DNA from: JAUZRW01 sp964549915
Lineage (GTDB): Bacteria; Chloroflexota; Anaerolineae; Aggregatilineales; Phototrophicaceae
Length of the DNA: 29,232 nucleotides
Assembly (NCBI GenBank): GCA_964549915.1
Contig: CAZJWX010000059.1
Location: forward strand, 1-29,232
Reading direction: 5' to 3'
In this document: one piece after another, positions 15,401-22,600 of the stretch
How the letters are laid out: each line of letters opens with the position of its first letter
Position numbering within the stretch: position 1 is the stretch's first letter
Notes under the pieces: generated by a model
Told to the model about the DNA's origin: nothing
What the model saw: the letters and a program-made list of their open reading frames with translations, nothing else
Databases searched by the model: none
Position numbers and translations under genes: made by a program

Positions 15401-16772
15401 GCACCAGATAGATGGCGCTCTTGTCCGCGCCTGTCACCTGCGCCGCGACCTGGCAGGCGCGTTTCAGCGCTTCTTCGCGGTTCAGGTTGAACATCACATC
15501 TTGCATCGACTGGTTGACAATCGACAGATTCTGGGCGATGTGGGTGGTACGATCATAGAGGCTAGCATTGCGCAGCGCCAGCGCCACCTGCTGCCCAAAG
15601 CGCTCCAACATATGCAGTCGGTTGGCGGTTGGGGAAGTGACTTCGGCTCCCCCTAGGAGCATCGTGCCGATCAGACCGTCTCCCGCCACCAGCGGGATCA
15701 CGAGTGCTGGTGTTGCGCTCATGATGTGGGTAGGAACCCCCAGGCGGTCGCGCAATTCGGTGTCCTCAGCCTTGAGGCACAGTGCCAGCCCATCCGGGAA
15801 GAGTTCTCGTAATTCCGGCGAACCAAAGCGACGTGCAGGCAGCGTATCGGGCTGCCCAGGCTCGACGATGAGCGGAATTTCGATGATTTCATCATCGCTG
15901 TCGTAGAGCAGAACCAGCACCTTCTCGACGCTGAGGCACTGTATCAGCGTATCGCGCAGCACGCGCAGCACATTCTCGCGCGTGACCTGCGTTGTGACCG
16001 CCTCGCGCAGGCGATCCAGCGCGGTGGCTTCCGCAAGCTGCTGGCTGAGGGCCTCTCTGGCTTCATCGCTGCGCCACGTTTGCAGCGCCTGCACGCCCAG
16101 CAGTGCCAGCCCCAGATACAGCAACAGATCGCCGATTTGCTCGTTCGCCCAGGGGGCAATGACGGCGAAGAGCAGCAGCGTCACTTGCTGTGCCAGAAAA
16201 AGAGAGCGATCCTGTGGAGCCGTGGTTAACCGCGCATCGGGATGGGTATTCTCCGCAGAAGATGCTCGCCTGGGATGGCTGAGGAAGGCTGCGCCCAGCC
16301 AGACGGCGAGCAGCGCGGGCACCAACAGCAGCATCAGCTCCAGTGAGTAGTTCGTCGGGAGCGCAAACGCCGTTTGCAGCGCCGGAGCGACCAGGGCGAG
16401 CAAAACAATCGTATAGCCGCCCAGCAGCAGCCGCTGGAGATACCGCTCACGCTGTACCACCATTTCCGAATCGCTGCGAGTCTCCGTGAAACCGACCAAC
16501 AGCGCGGTCGTTGCCAGCAGCCAGCCCAGCGTCAAACCCAGACCGAGCAACTGCCAACTGAGAAGCAGCGCGAAGAACGCAAACCCAATCCAGCGAATGA
16601 GGCTATCCTGGCGGCGCGTGGTCAGGCTGATCAGGGCGAAGTAGGTGCTCATAGCCAGGGCTTGTGGCAGCATCTGCGGCTGCAAAAGCGGGGGATGCAG
16701 CAGCAAAGCGCCGATCATCACGCCGATGAGCGCCACCATAGCCAGTGTAATGAATGTTGAGGCTGTTTTCAT
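12429..16772 (-). CDS. Giant membrane histidine kinase, 5 GAF + PAS
   Basis: This is a 1447-residue sensor kinase. Membrane helices fill residues about 7-230. Five successive GAF domains follow (about 262-405, 425-570, 590-735, 757-905 and 920-1070), then PAS (about 1080-1195), HisKA and HATPase. The acceptor is His1211 in HDLVGP; Val-Gly replaces the usual Arg/Lys-Ser/Thr after HDL. ATP-binding motifs are LINLLHNAFKFTP (Asn1333), DTGPGIP (1364-1370) and GMGLGL (1395-1400). The short ribosome binding element GGATAAG precedes the ATG. Like the kinase gene downstream it has no fused or nearby receiver. Five GAF domains in one chain imply integration of several ligands or dimer-stacked signalling, but no chromophore-binding cysteine motif was recognised, so light sensing is not claimed. 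Confidence 0.9.
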   Translation of the reverse strand: MKTASTFITLAMVALIGVMIGALLLHPPLLQPQMLPQALAMSTYFALISLTTRRQDSLIRWIGFAFFALLLSWQLLGLGLTLGWLLATTALLVGFTETRSDSEMVVQRERYLQRLLLGGYTIVLLALVAPALQTAFALPTNYSLELMLLLVPALLAVWLGAAFLSHPRRASSAENTHPDARLTTAPQDRSLFLAQQVTLLLFAVIAPWANEQIGDLLLYLGLALLGVQALQTWRSDEAREALSQQLAEATALDRLREAVTTQVTRENVLRVLRDTLIQCLSVEKVLVLLYDSDDEIIEIPLIVEPGQPDTLPARRFGSPELRELFPDGLALCLKAEDTELRDRLGVPTHIMSATPALVIPLVAGDGLIGTMLLGGAEVTSPTANRLHMLERFGQQVALALRNASLYDRTTHIAQNLSIVNQSMQDVMFNLNREEALKRACQVAAQVTGADKSAIYLVQAGEDNLLRLGQSLGLEAYSAEEGVQRISPHPSGVVAVEPGEALNDDSSPLHHLTRALGASTSLQIPLRSSNITIGKLIVFNDRPRLYSMLERSVLETLANQASAAIDNSDLLQALERFATEQADLVNLSRISSEDLDLERIVRAICDVLEEMFLVNRVEIGIVEGENLRIYAPLASEPRLLYSEDIPAGTIPEFAPSQSVQVYDRQSSTVSSAARQYWQERGARTIVTSGMQIDQQSLGLVMLMDQRQRTLSEDELHLLEMVTNQITGQIHNAHVYALTEAALVQRLQQLTLLEELTQQIAQSTDLDLIIDTTLEAALQATEAEFAALALQEEQSGTYKLIWQERLENTVRRGASLASPEPGVVQQVAQTGEIKLFFDNRKAPGYQAPYSAEGEYLSTLAVPLHDDNRVMGVLRVESTRLDHFTEAQVSFIRNLAEHAAISIEKAQMLAERQRRIQMLTMLRNLSMETLSANNPQHVAHIILRTAVQLLDGAAALLYIAEGEQAPQLFSSLALNGLDLDAVSHSVPEVVLRRAAQESTTQMISDVWRSSLVHDNRADLPYRSLIVVPVLRRGIVHELLCVVFEETRFFGLQDLNAVDLLAAQVSGHLENARLNEALHISHDRMRAIINSTQSSIILLDMDGVIQDVNTVAEDVLGTRGRDIRQQSLASVIRQRHHDDDSWQALLASYEADPEQVQGEEYVFLYRNTPTDFKAHLFPVLGKDETLIGHLLVLRDITEEKELQRHQYRIQRMIVHDLVGPLGAIITGLSFTKEVLEAPQEGEDVAGAILSTTDVSLDSAQNLLHMVETLRDLPKTTNMTIRPSAIGAQELVTRARDALSAYLVSDSIAFEYHADGDVPSLYVDADLTRRVLINLLHNAFKFTPEGGTILIAVDDAEEQAGYLRLRICDTGPGIPPEERQRVFQEYTQIDGRLPRAGGRGMGLGLHFCKLAVEAHGGTIGVDDEGLLSGACISFTLPAISTEENALPAPEES

Positions 16773-17118
16773 CTTATCCGCAAGCCGTCCGCGCTATCCA
16801 GGAAGTCTGACCGAGGTCATTTGAATGACGTGCAAATGAATGTAACGAGTCTCCCACCTTCGATTATAGGCAGGGTACAGCGGCAAGAAGTGCACGAATT
16901 GTGTTACGGTATTTTAACTTTGTGAAACGCCAAACAAATGATGCGGGTTCAGCGGATGATGCCGGGCGATCTTGCTGCTGCGTGCTGAACGCCACGCCCA
17001 TGAGCAATTCCCGCTCTTTCTGGGGCTGCGTGCGCGAGAGGTCAACTGAGGCTTGCATTCTGGCGCGGATGGCGTGACTCTCAGGGGGCGTGATCGTCGT
17101 CTTCAGGAGCCGAGTCGT
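16773..17118. other. Gene-poor divergent spacer with kinase promoter
   Basis: These 346 bases separate the minus-strand kinase from the plus-strand lipoprotein. The minus strand has a perfect TATAAT (16868-16863), about 90 bases before the kinase ATG. On the plus strand only the ribosome binding site AGGAG (17105-17109) is clear; an AT-rich patch at 16895-16925 might contain its promoter. A minus-strand reading frame at 16864-17127 has no recognisable domain and runs into the lipoprotein start, so I do not call it a gene. Confidence 0.5.
16863..16868 (-). promoter_or_regulatory. Consensus -10 (TATAAT) for the 1447-residue kinase
   Basis: A perfect TATAAT on the minus strand predicts a transcript start near 16856 and a leader of about 84 bases. 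The matching -35 (ACTTCT at 17-base spacing) is weak. Confidence 0.4.
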
Positions 17119-17862
17119 ATGCGCCATCTGCTACGCATCATCTTGCCTGCCAGTCTCTTGCTTGTCAGCCTCGCTGCCTGCGCCGGGGAACCGACTCCGC
17201 CCGCAACTGCCGCCATCGTTGCCGAGGCTGCGACTGCCAGCCCCGCGCCAACCGAGACGACGCCAGCGCCGCCGACAGCGACCAGCCGTTTCTCTACCGT
17301 GTCGCCGGATCGCCTGACCGAACTGCCGTCCCTGCGTGATCTGGCGACGGTGCCGACGTTCACGCCAACCGCGACATTCACCGTGACCCCGACTCCGACG
17401 CTGACCCACACGCCTACGCCGACCCTGACGGCCACGCCCCTCAGCCCGGAAGACTACTGTGACCTCCTCACCGTGACGACCCTGCGGCCTCCCGATACGA
17501 TCTACCGCGAAGATCCGGTCACTTTCCGTTTCTTCATGCCGCGCACGGATGTCGCACTGCGTTTTGAACTGGTGCATGAGGAGACGGAGGAAACTTTCGG
17601 GACGGTGGATTTGCCGGGGGGAGAAGTCATCGCTGGATCGTTCGACCCGGCGGATTTGCCTTATTCGGGGCGCTATGATTGGCGCGTCACCGTCGTGAAT
17701 CCGCAAGGGGGGGAATTATGCACGGAGAGCAGCTATTTCCTCATCGAAAAACCCGAATCCACCGCCGAGGCAACGGCGGAAGCTACGCTCGAAGTGACTG
17801 CCGAGGTGACAACGGAAATGACCCCCGAAGTGACGGCGGAGGCAACTGAGGAAGCCGAGTAA
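17119..17862 (+). CDS. Thr/Pro-linker lipoprotein with acidic tail
   Basis: This is a 247-residue predicted lipoprotein of unknown function. The signal peptide ends in LAAC, so Cys21 is the lipid anchor. A low-complexity Thr/Pro/Ala region follows (about residues 25-112), with TPTPT runs typical of surface proteins of Anaerolineae-like bacteria. A compact beta-rich domain (about 115-210) carries two cysteines (near the DYCDLL and ELCTES segments) that could form a disulfide. The tail is repeats of TAEAT/EVTAE. The ATG at 17119 is preferred over one at 17053 because AGGAG (17105-17109) precedes it and the signal peptide starts there. The globular domain may bind a ligand or wall polymer, but nothing in the sequence names it. 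Confidence 0.75.
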   Translation: MRHLLRIILPASLLLVSLAACAGEPTPPATAAIVAEAATASPAPTETTPAPPTATSRFSTVSPDRLTELPSLRDLATVPTFTPTATFTVTPTPTLTHTPTPTLTATPLSPEDYCDLLTVTTLRPPDTIYREDPVTFRFFMPRTDVALRFELVHEETEETFGTVDLPGGEVIAGSFDPADLPYSGRYDWRVTVVNPQGGELCTESSYFLIEKPESTAEATAEATLEVTAEVTTEMTPEVTAEATEEAE

Positions 17863-17890
17863 ACGCCTGGACGGGGCAAGTTCGCATGAG

Positions 17891-17921
17891 GCCCCCACGC
17901 AGAATGCACATCGCTGGGGGC
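17891..17921. terminator. Candidate hairpin between convergent genes
   Basis: A 7-base-pair GC-rich stem (GCCCCCA at 17891-17897 with TGGGGGC at 17915-17921) and a 17-base loop lie just after the lipoprotein stop and before the end of the minus-strand small protein gene. No T-run follows, so terminator function is only possible. Confidence 0.3.
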
Positions 17922-17961
17922 TGCATTGGCTCAAGTCGCGTTCAATTCTGGGAAGGCCGCG

Positions 17962-18114
17962 CTATACACCCAGCAGGTTCGCCCCCACAGCCAGAATCAA
18001 GAAGGTGATGGTCACTGCGAAGACAATCGTCAGGATGTAGCGCAGGCCCCCCTTGAGATTCTCGTATTCGTCCGGAGTCAGGCCGAAGCGTCCCCTTTTG
18101 TTCTGTTCAGACAT
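17962..18114 (-). CDS. Small single-pass membrane protein (50 residues)
   Basis: This short gene is convincing although tiny. The minus strand encodes 50 residues starting MSEQNKRGRFG, with a charged N-terminal half (to about residue 25) followed by one hydrophobic helix (about 27-48) and ending NLLGV then TAG. GGGGAG lies about six bases before the ATG, a strong ribosome binding site. Polar N-terminus plus one helix fits a small membrane accessory or regulatory protein. I do not recognise the family. It is transcribed on the same strand as the glycosyltransferase upstream (gap of 80 bases) and could share its transcript. Confidence 0.65.
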   Translation of the reverse strand: MSEQNKRGRFGLTPDEYENLKGGLRYILTIVFAVTITFLILAVGANLLGV

Positions 18115-18194
18115 GTTTTGCTCCCCTGGTATTCCTCATAGGCCAAAACACTGAAATGCATGGGAGTTACGCGGAACCACACATGCGCCGCACA

Positions 18195-19343
18195 TTATAG
18201 CGTGCGACGATCCGCCGGGGTACGGTGACGTTCGTCCTGTGCCTGGGCGCGTTCATAGAGGATCTCGTAGACTTCCACCGTCGCCGCCGCGACCTGCTCG
18301 TGTGTGAAATGCGTCAGCACGCGCCGCCGCCCTACTTCGCCCAGAATCGTGCGCAGGTCGGCCTTGGTCTGCAAATCGTGCAGGTGCTTCGCCAGATGAT
18401 CGACATCGCCCTCGTGGAAAACCAGGCCCCCCTCGCCGATCACGCCGGGGATTGCGCCGCTGTCGCTGCCGACGACGGGAACACCGCAGGCCATCGCTTC
18501 CACCAGCACGCGCCCGAACTGCTCCTTCCAATTGGGGCGTGTGAGCGATGGAAGCACCAACACATCCATTTCTGCATATTGAGCGGGCATCTCGGTGGAG
18601 GCAATCTGCCCGATGAAGGCCACGCGCTCAGCAATGCCCAACTCCCCCGCGAAGGTTTCCAACGCTTCGCGCAAGGGGCCGCCTCCGACGATCCGCAGCC
18701 GCCAATCCCCCTCCAACTGCGAAGCCGCTTCCAGCAGCAGATGCACGCCCTTCTCCTCGACCAGACGCCCGATGTAGCCCAGTGTGAAAGGGCGCTGTGG
18801 GTGTGTGGATTGGGGCTGGAATAGCTGCTCATCCGTGCCAAATTGTGGGACGACTTTCTGCGCCCCACGATAGCCTTTTTCCCGCCAGACTTCGCCCGCG
18901 CTCTCCGTACCGACCAGCGCATAATCGACATTGTGCAGCACCCAACGCTCGCCCCAACTGAACGGTGGCGGATAGTCGCGCTTGATATTCTGCCAACTGA
19001 AGAAGAGTGCCTGCGCTCCGGCTTGCTTGCCGAATAGCAACGCCTGCCAGGTCGCCAGATTGTAGGGTTCTTCGTCAATGTGGATGATGTGCGGCTGAAA
19101 TTCTTTGATGTAATCCTGCAATTGCGGATAAAAATGCAGGTGAAAATTGCCATTCAGCGCAATCGGAGTCTCTTGCAGGCGATAGCCTTCTGTGTAGATA
19201 CGCTCCAGCTTCTGCTCCCCGCGCTCATCAATCCAGGATGGCGGAACCAGCACCAGCAGTTCTACGCCACGCCGTGCGATGTGTTCCAGCTTACGCTGAT
19301 AAATTCCAACGATACAGGCTTTCGAGAGCATCAACACGCGCAT
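18195..19343 (-). CDS. GT4-family glycosyltransferase (GT-B fold)
   Basis: This is a cytoplasmic or membrane-associated glycosyltransferase of 382 residues with the chosen start. The C-terminal nucleotide-sugar half has YIGRLVEEKGVHLLL, then VGGGPL, and the family's E-x7-E signature in EQFGRVLVEAMACGVPVVGS, followed by an ALPG-like AIPGVIGEGGLVF. It would move a sugar from a nucleotide donor to a lipid, glycan or small-molecule acceptor, which cannot be told from sequence. I chose the ATG at 19343 (MRVLMLSKAC) over one at 19427. The N-terminal Rossmann strand begins there, and an extended -10 sits between the two candidates, so the longer form would start upstream of its own transcript. No strong ribosome binding site is seen. 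No other cell-envelope genes are adjacent. Confidence 0.85.
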   Translation of the reverse strand: MRVLMLSKACIVGIYQRKLEHIARRGVELLVLVPPSWIDERGEQKLERIYTEGYRLQETPIALNGNFHLHFYPQLQDYIKEFQPHIIHIDEEPYNLATWQALLFGKQAGAQALFFSWQNIKRDYPPPFSWGERWVLHNVDYALVGTESAGEVWREKGYRGAQKVVPQFGTDEQLFQPQSTHPQRPFTLGYIGRLVEEKGVHLLLEAASQLEGDWRLRIVGGGPLREALETFAGELGIAERVAFIGQIASTEMPAQYAEMDVLVLPSLTRPNWKEQFGRVLVEAMACGVPVVGSDSGAIPGVIGEGGLVFHEGDVDHLAKHLHDLQTKADLRTILGEVGRRRVLTHFTHEQVAAATVEVYEILYERAQAQDERHRTPADRRTL

Positions 19344-19380
19344 GAAGGCAGTCCAAATACGGCTGAAAAAATTCCGCGCC

Positions 19381-19389
19381 AGTGTAGCA
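19381..19389 (-). promoter_or_regulatory. Extended -10 (TGCTACACT) for the glycosyltransferase
   Basis: The minus strand reads TGC-TACACT, identical to the element before the 1116-residue kinase, with a weak -35 (TTACCC, 19409-19404). The start would be near 19374, about 30 bases before the ATG at 19343. Confidence 0.4.
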
Positions 19390-19468
19390 GGGTTCGAGAT
19401 GTGGGGTAAGCCTACGAAGGCGCTCATGCTTTAGCGAGTTTTTTGCAGCCACAGCACAGCGATGCCGT

Positions 19469-19474
19469 TATAAT
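19469..19474 (+). promoter_or_regulatory. Consensus -10 (TATAAT) for the small hypothetical gene
   Basis: A perfect plus-strand TATAAT predicts a start near 19481 and a leader of about 37 bases to the ATG at 19518. This argues against the in-frame ATG at 19443, which lies upstream of it. It is arranged divergently from the glycosyltransferase promoter. Confidence 0.45.
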
Positions 19475-19517
19475 CGTGAATACTTCTGCAAACCGAGTCC
19501 GATACGGAACCCACGCA

Positions 19518-19877
19518 ATGGCTGCACCACCTGAACAGTACCAGCGCCAGCTTCGGCGTATGGCGGAAGAATCCCGCCGTGAGGCCCAGGCACGCGCAAA
19601 AGCACACGATATGCACGGGGGCGATACCCCCGCCCCGACCGAACCGCCGCCCCCGACGATCATCGCGCAATTCGGCGAATGGGCGGTGACTCCCTTCGGC
19701 GTGGAATGTCTGGTCTATCCCTACCAGATCCAGTGGGATAGCCTGCTCGATGACAAAGTGAACGACGAATTCTGGCTGCGCAATCTGGCAGGCAAGCCCT
19801 GGGTGAACCTGGACGATTTCGCGGATGCGCTGCGGCACGGTCGCCAGATCCACCGCTATCTGCGGCATGAAGGCTGA
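19518..19877 (+). CDS. Conserved-looking hypothetical protein, 119 residues
   Basis: This short soluble protein is not recognised. The first third is charged and probably helical (QYQRQLRRMAEESRREAQAR), followed by a Pro-rich hinge. The compact second half is rich in Trp, Tyr and Asp and starts about IIAQFGEWAVTPFGVECL. The FGEWAVTPFGVE pattern looks like the start of a small beta domain, but I cannot name it. The start at 19518 is chosen because a perfect -10 lies upstream of it and a GGA sits seven bases before it. It is a single gene, with no signal peptide or membrane helix. Confidence 0.6.
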   Translation: MAAPPEQYQRQLRRMAEESRREAQARAKAHDMHGGDTPAPTEPPPPTIIAQFGEWAVTPFGVECLVYPYQIQWDSLLDDKVNDEFWLRNLAGKPWVNLDDFADALRHGRQIHRYLRHEG

Positions 19878-19960
19878 GCCATCCCTGCCAGCCGCCGCGC
19901 CGATTCCCCGACGTTCATCACTTCCTCATAGCGTGATTCGCTGAATTTGCCCTTGCTCTT

Positions 19961-19969
19961 TGCTACAAT
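19961..19969 (+). promoter_or_regulatory. Extended -10 (TGCTACAAT) for the FxLYD/TolB-like gene
   Basis: TGC-TACAAT on the plus strand, with CTGAAT 17 bases upstream, predicts a start near 19976 and a leader of about 24 bases. It would drive the secreted-protein gene and the overlapping dioxygenase gene. Confidence 0.45.
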
Positions 19970-19999
19970 GCCCACAGTTTTCGACAGGAAAGGGACTTC

Positions 20000-21385
20000 A
20001 TGAGGGTACTGATGCGCTGGATTGTGTTGGGGTTGGGCGTTGCTGCGATGGTAGCCCTGGGAATTGCCGTCTTTGCTCAGGATATTGAGGCCGACCTGGA
20101 AGCCGAAAATGTGCGCGTGATCGCCCGCACGGATGCTTTCGGCCTGCTGGAAGAAGTCGTCATCGGCGATTTGCGCAACAATGGCGAGGTCGCCTACGCC
20201 AATCTGACGGTCTTCGGCGATGTGCTGGATGAAGATGGCGAGGTCATCGGCGAGGCGTTCGGCTTCATCGTCGATCAGTGCGGCACGGCGATTCTGGATT
20301 TTCCGTTGCAGCCAGGGCGCTCGCAGCGCTTCATCGCCAGCCTCGATCTGTTTGAAGAGGGCGAAATCGATGAGATTGTCATCAGCGCCGAGGGCGAAGC
20401 CGTGGAGCCGGAAGAGACATCCATGCCGGACGACCTGCCTGAAATCACCGAAGTATCCGATGCCGAAGTGGTGCTGGTGGAATGGGAAGACGAGAACACG
20501 CTGCGCTATGGCGTCGGCTGTGACGAGAATGTCTTCACCAGTTACGAATGGTATCGCTATGATCTCGCCGAAGGTGAAAGCACGGCTCTGGACGCCAATC
20601 CTAACGAGGCATTCATCACAGACGCCTTCATCACCCAGACCGGGATCAACCAGATCACCCAGAGCCGCGAACAGGACGAAACGTTGTTTCAGCGCAGCCG
20701 CCTGCGCTTCCCCACGCAGTCGGATCGCATCGTCTACCAGACGGATATTCACACCTTGCTCACCGCCGAAGTCGATGGTTCCTTCAAGCGCACCGTCCAC
20801 ACCCGGCTGAGCCAGTACACCTTGCAGGGCTATGTCTGGTCACCGCTGGGGAATTTTGTGGCGTACTACTTTGGCGCTTATGGCGAACCTGTGCGCTACT
20901 TCACGGCCTCGGCGCAGAACGGCCTCATCAGCGCCCTGCTGCCGAATAACACGCCGTCAATGACCGTCCCCGGCCTCTACAACGATGGTCGGCAGGTCAT
21001 CATCAGCGGCACCTTCCCTGATGCGGAAGGCGAAGACGTGACAGGCTACTATCTGTCGTCGCCCATCACGCAGCAACGCGACTTACTCTTCGAAGCTGAG
21101 TCGCTCCCCGGCAATAATTACCCGGCTCCCATCTATTACCGCATGGATGCCGAGACGCGCTACATTTACATCGTGCGACCCATTGACGGGCAGGCGACGT
21201 TGCAATGCCATTTCATCGAGGGCGAAGAGACCACGACGCTGACTCCGCTGCCGCTCGATCTGGCGACGGACGAACGCGCCTGGGCCTTCGCTTCGCCGGA
21301 GTTCAACACGCTGGCGATTGCCGCCAATGGCGATCACAGCGGCTTGTGGCTGGTTGATCTGAATGAGTTTGAGGCATGTCGTTAG
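20000..21385 (+). CDS. Secreted FxLYD/TolB-like protein
   Basis: This 461-residue exported protein has an N-terminal hydrophobic segment (about 5-26) ending VFA-QD that looks like a cleavable signal peptide. Residues about 36-130 resemble an FxLYD domain: GDLRNNGEVAYANLTVFGDV, then DEDGEVIGEAFG, then LQPGRSQRF. The larger C-terminal part (about 225-460) has WSPLGNFVAYY and similar strand-turn repeats, as in TolB/WD40-type beta propellers. Two cysteines (near 93 and 172) lie in the exported part. Ribosome binding site AGGAAAGGGA is close to the ATG. It probably binds something at the cell surface; no enzyme motif was seen. Its last ten bases overlap the start of the dioxygenase gene. Confidence 0.7.
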   Translation: MRVLMRWIVLGLGVAAMVALGIAVFAQDIEADLEAENVRVIARTDAFGLLEEVVIGDLRNNGEVAYANLTVFGDVLDEDGEVIGEAFGFIVDQCGTAILDFPLQPGRSQRFIASLDLFEEGEIDEIVISAEGEAVEPEETSMPDDLPEITEVSDAEVVLVEWEDENTLRYGVGCDENVFTSYEWYRYDLAEGESTALDANPNEAFITDAFITQTGINQITQSREQDETLFQRSRLRFPTQSDRIVYQTDIHTLLTAEVDGSFKRTVHTRLSQYTLQGYVWSPLGNFVAYYFGAYGEPVRYFTASAQNGLISALLPNNTPSMTVPGLYNDGRQVIISGTFPDAEGEDVTGYYLSSPITQQRDLLFEAESLPGNNYPAPIYYRMDAETRYIYIVRPIDGQATLQCHFIEGEETTTLTPLPLDLATDERAWAFASPEFNTLAIAANGDHSGLWLVDLNEFEACR

Positions 21386-22506
21386 GCAAGAGCGTCTGGG
21401 AGGTCACGCCGGAACGCGGCTTTCTGCTGCGTCCTGCACCGCTGGCGGATTTGCGAGCGGAGGAGACCTCCCTGCCGGAATCGGCTGCCGCGATTCTGGA
21501 AGCGAGCGCCGAAAATCTGGTACAGGCCGTCGAATCGCGGATGGTTCCGGCGCTGCTGACCCCCCTCGCAGCGCTGGATTGGCACACCTCTATCGCACTG
21601 GATGACCTCAGTGAGCGGGTGCTGGAACGGCTCTTCGCGCTGTACGGCTATTTCGCCAGCGCCCTGGTACACACCGGAAACGAGGTCATCCCGGAAGCTG
21701 TCGCCCAGCCGCTGACGATGCTGGCGCAATTCCTGGGGCGTCCCCCAATGCTGGCCTACGCGGGCATGGTGCTGGCGAACTGGCGCTTGCATGATCCCGC
21801 TGCGGGTTTCACGCCGGAAAATATCGCCCTCCTGAACCGCTTCACCTCTCTGCGCGATGAGGGCTGGTTTTTCCAGGTACATGCCGCCATCGAAGGGCAG
21901 GCCGGGGCGCTGCTGGGGGCGCTGCGCGAAGCCGAATCTGCCGCCGAGGTCGCCGACTCGCAGGCGCTGCAAGACGCGCTCTGGCGGCTGCGTGCAGGGT
22001 TGGTGCAGATCACGCGCACATTTCACCAGATGCCGCAGCACTGCGACCCGGATGTCTATTTCACGCAGGTGCGCCCCTATCTGATGAGCTTCGGCGCGGA
22101 AGTTGTGTATGCGGGTGTGGCGCACAATCCAACGCCGCTGCGAGGCGGTTCCGGCGCGCAAAGCAGCATCATTCCGGCGCTGCTGAACGGCCTGGGATTG
22201 CGACACGCCGACACGGAACTCACAGCCAGCTTGCAGGACATGCGCCAGTACATGCCGCGCCAGCACCGCGATTTCATTACGGCGCAGCGTGCGTCGCACA
22301 TTCGTGAGACCTGTGCCAGCGGCGATCTGCTGCGCGATGCCTATAACCGCGTCGTACGCCAGCTCATCACTTTCCGCCGTGCCCACCTCTACTACGCCCG
22401 CACCTACATCTTCGCCAAATCCACGAATCCCACCGGGACGGGCGGCACCGAATACATGCGCTTCCTGAGCCAGTTGATTGACGAGACGGCCCGGCAGTTA
22501 CTGTGA
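21376..22506 (+). CDS. Indoleamine 2,3-dioxygenase family heme enzyme
   Basis: This 376-residue protein follows the indoleamine 2,3-dioxygenase pattern along its whole length. It has FALYGYFASALVH (87-99), LGRPPMLAYAGMVLANW (120-136), RPYL (233-236), the glycine-rich GGSGAQSS (257-264), DMRQYMPRQHRDF (288-300), FRRAHLYYARTYI (333-345) and the terminal TGTGGT (353-358). His337 aligns with the heme-ligating His346 of human IDO1, Arg233 with Arg231 and Phe229 with Phe227; Tyr228 replaces Phe226. The family opens the indole ring of L-tryptophan to N-formylkynurenine using O2, the first step of the kynurenine route. No kynureninase, formamidase or other pathway gene is in the window. The ATG overlaps the preceding gene, so translation may be coupled. 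Bacterial relatives may accept other indoles. Confidence 0.88.
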   Translation: MSLGKSVWEVTPERGFLLRPAPLADLRAEETSLPESAAAILEASAENLVQAVESRMVPALLTPLAALDWHTSIALDDLSERVLERLFALYGYFASALVHTGNEVIPEAVAQPLTMLAQFLGRPPMLAYAGMVLANWRLHDPAAGFTPENIALLNRFTSLRDEGWFFQVHAAIEGQAGALLGALREAESAAEVADSQALQDALWRLRAGLVQITRTFHQMPQHCDPDVYFTQVRPYLMSFGAEVVYAGVAHNPTPLRGGSGAQSSIIPALLNGLGLRHADTELTASLQDMRQYMPRQHRDFITAQRASHIRETCASGDLLRDAYNRVVRQLITFRRAHLYYARTYIFAKSTNPTGTGGTEYMRFLSQLIDETARQLL

Positions 22507-22600
22507 TCCTAACCTTCGGCGTCACCCATCTGGCGTATCATCAAACCAGGGTGATTCGTGCGCGAATCCAGGCGCGAACCAGAGATGGAGAGGAACGGAG

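Noticed and set aside
8956..16772. Phytochrome-type light sensing by the GAF-array kinases
   Set aside because: No bilin-binding Cys motif or PHY domain was recognised, so a link to the rhodopsin would be unsupported.
16864..17127. Minus-strand 87-residue frame in the kinase-lipoprotein spacer
   Set aside because: It overlaps the lipoprotein start and ribosome binding site and shows no domain or good ribosome binding site of its own.
19856..22386. Minus-strand frames of 314 and 334 residues
   Set aside because: They are antisense to the FxLYD/TolB-like and dioxygenase genes, whose family patterns are clear.
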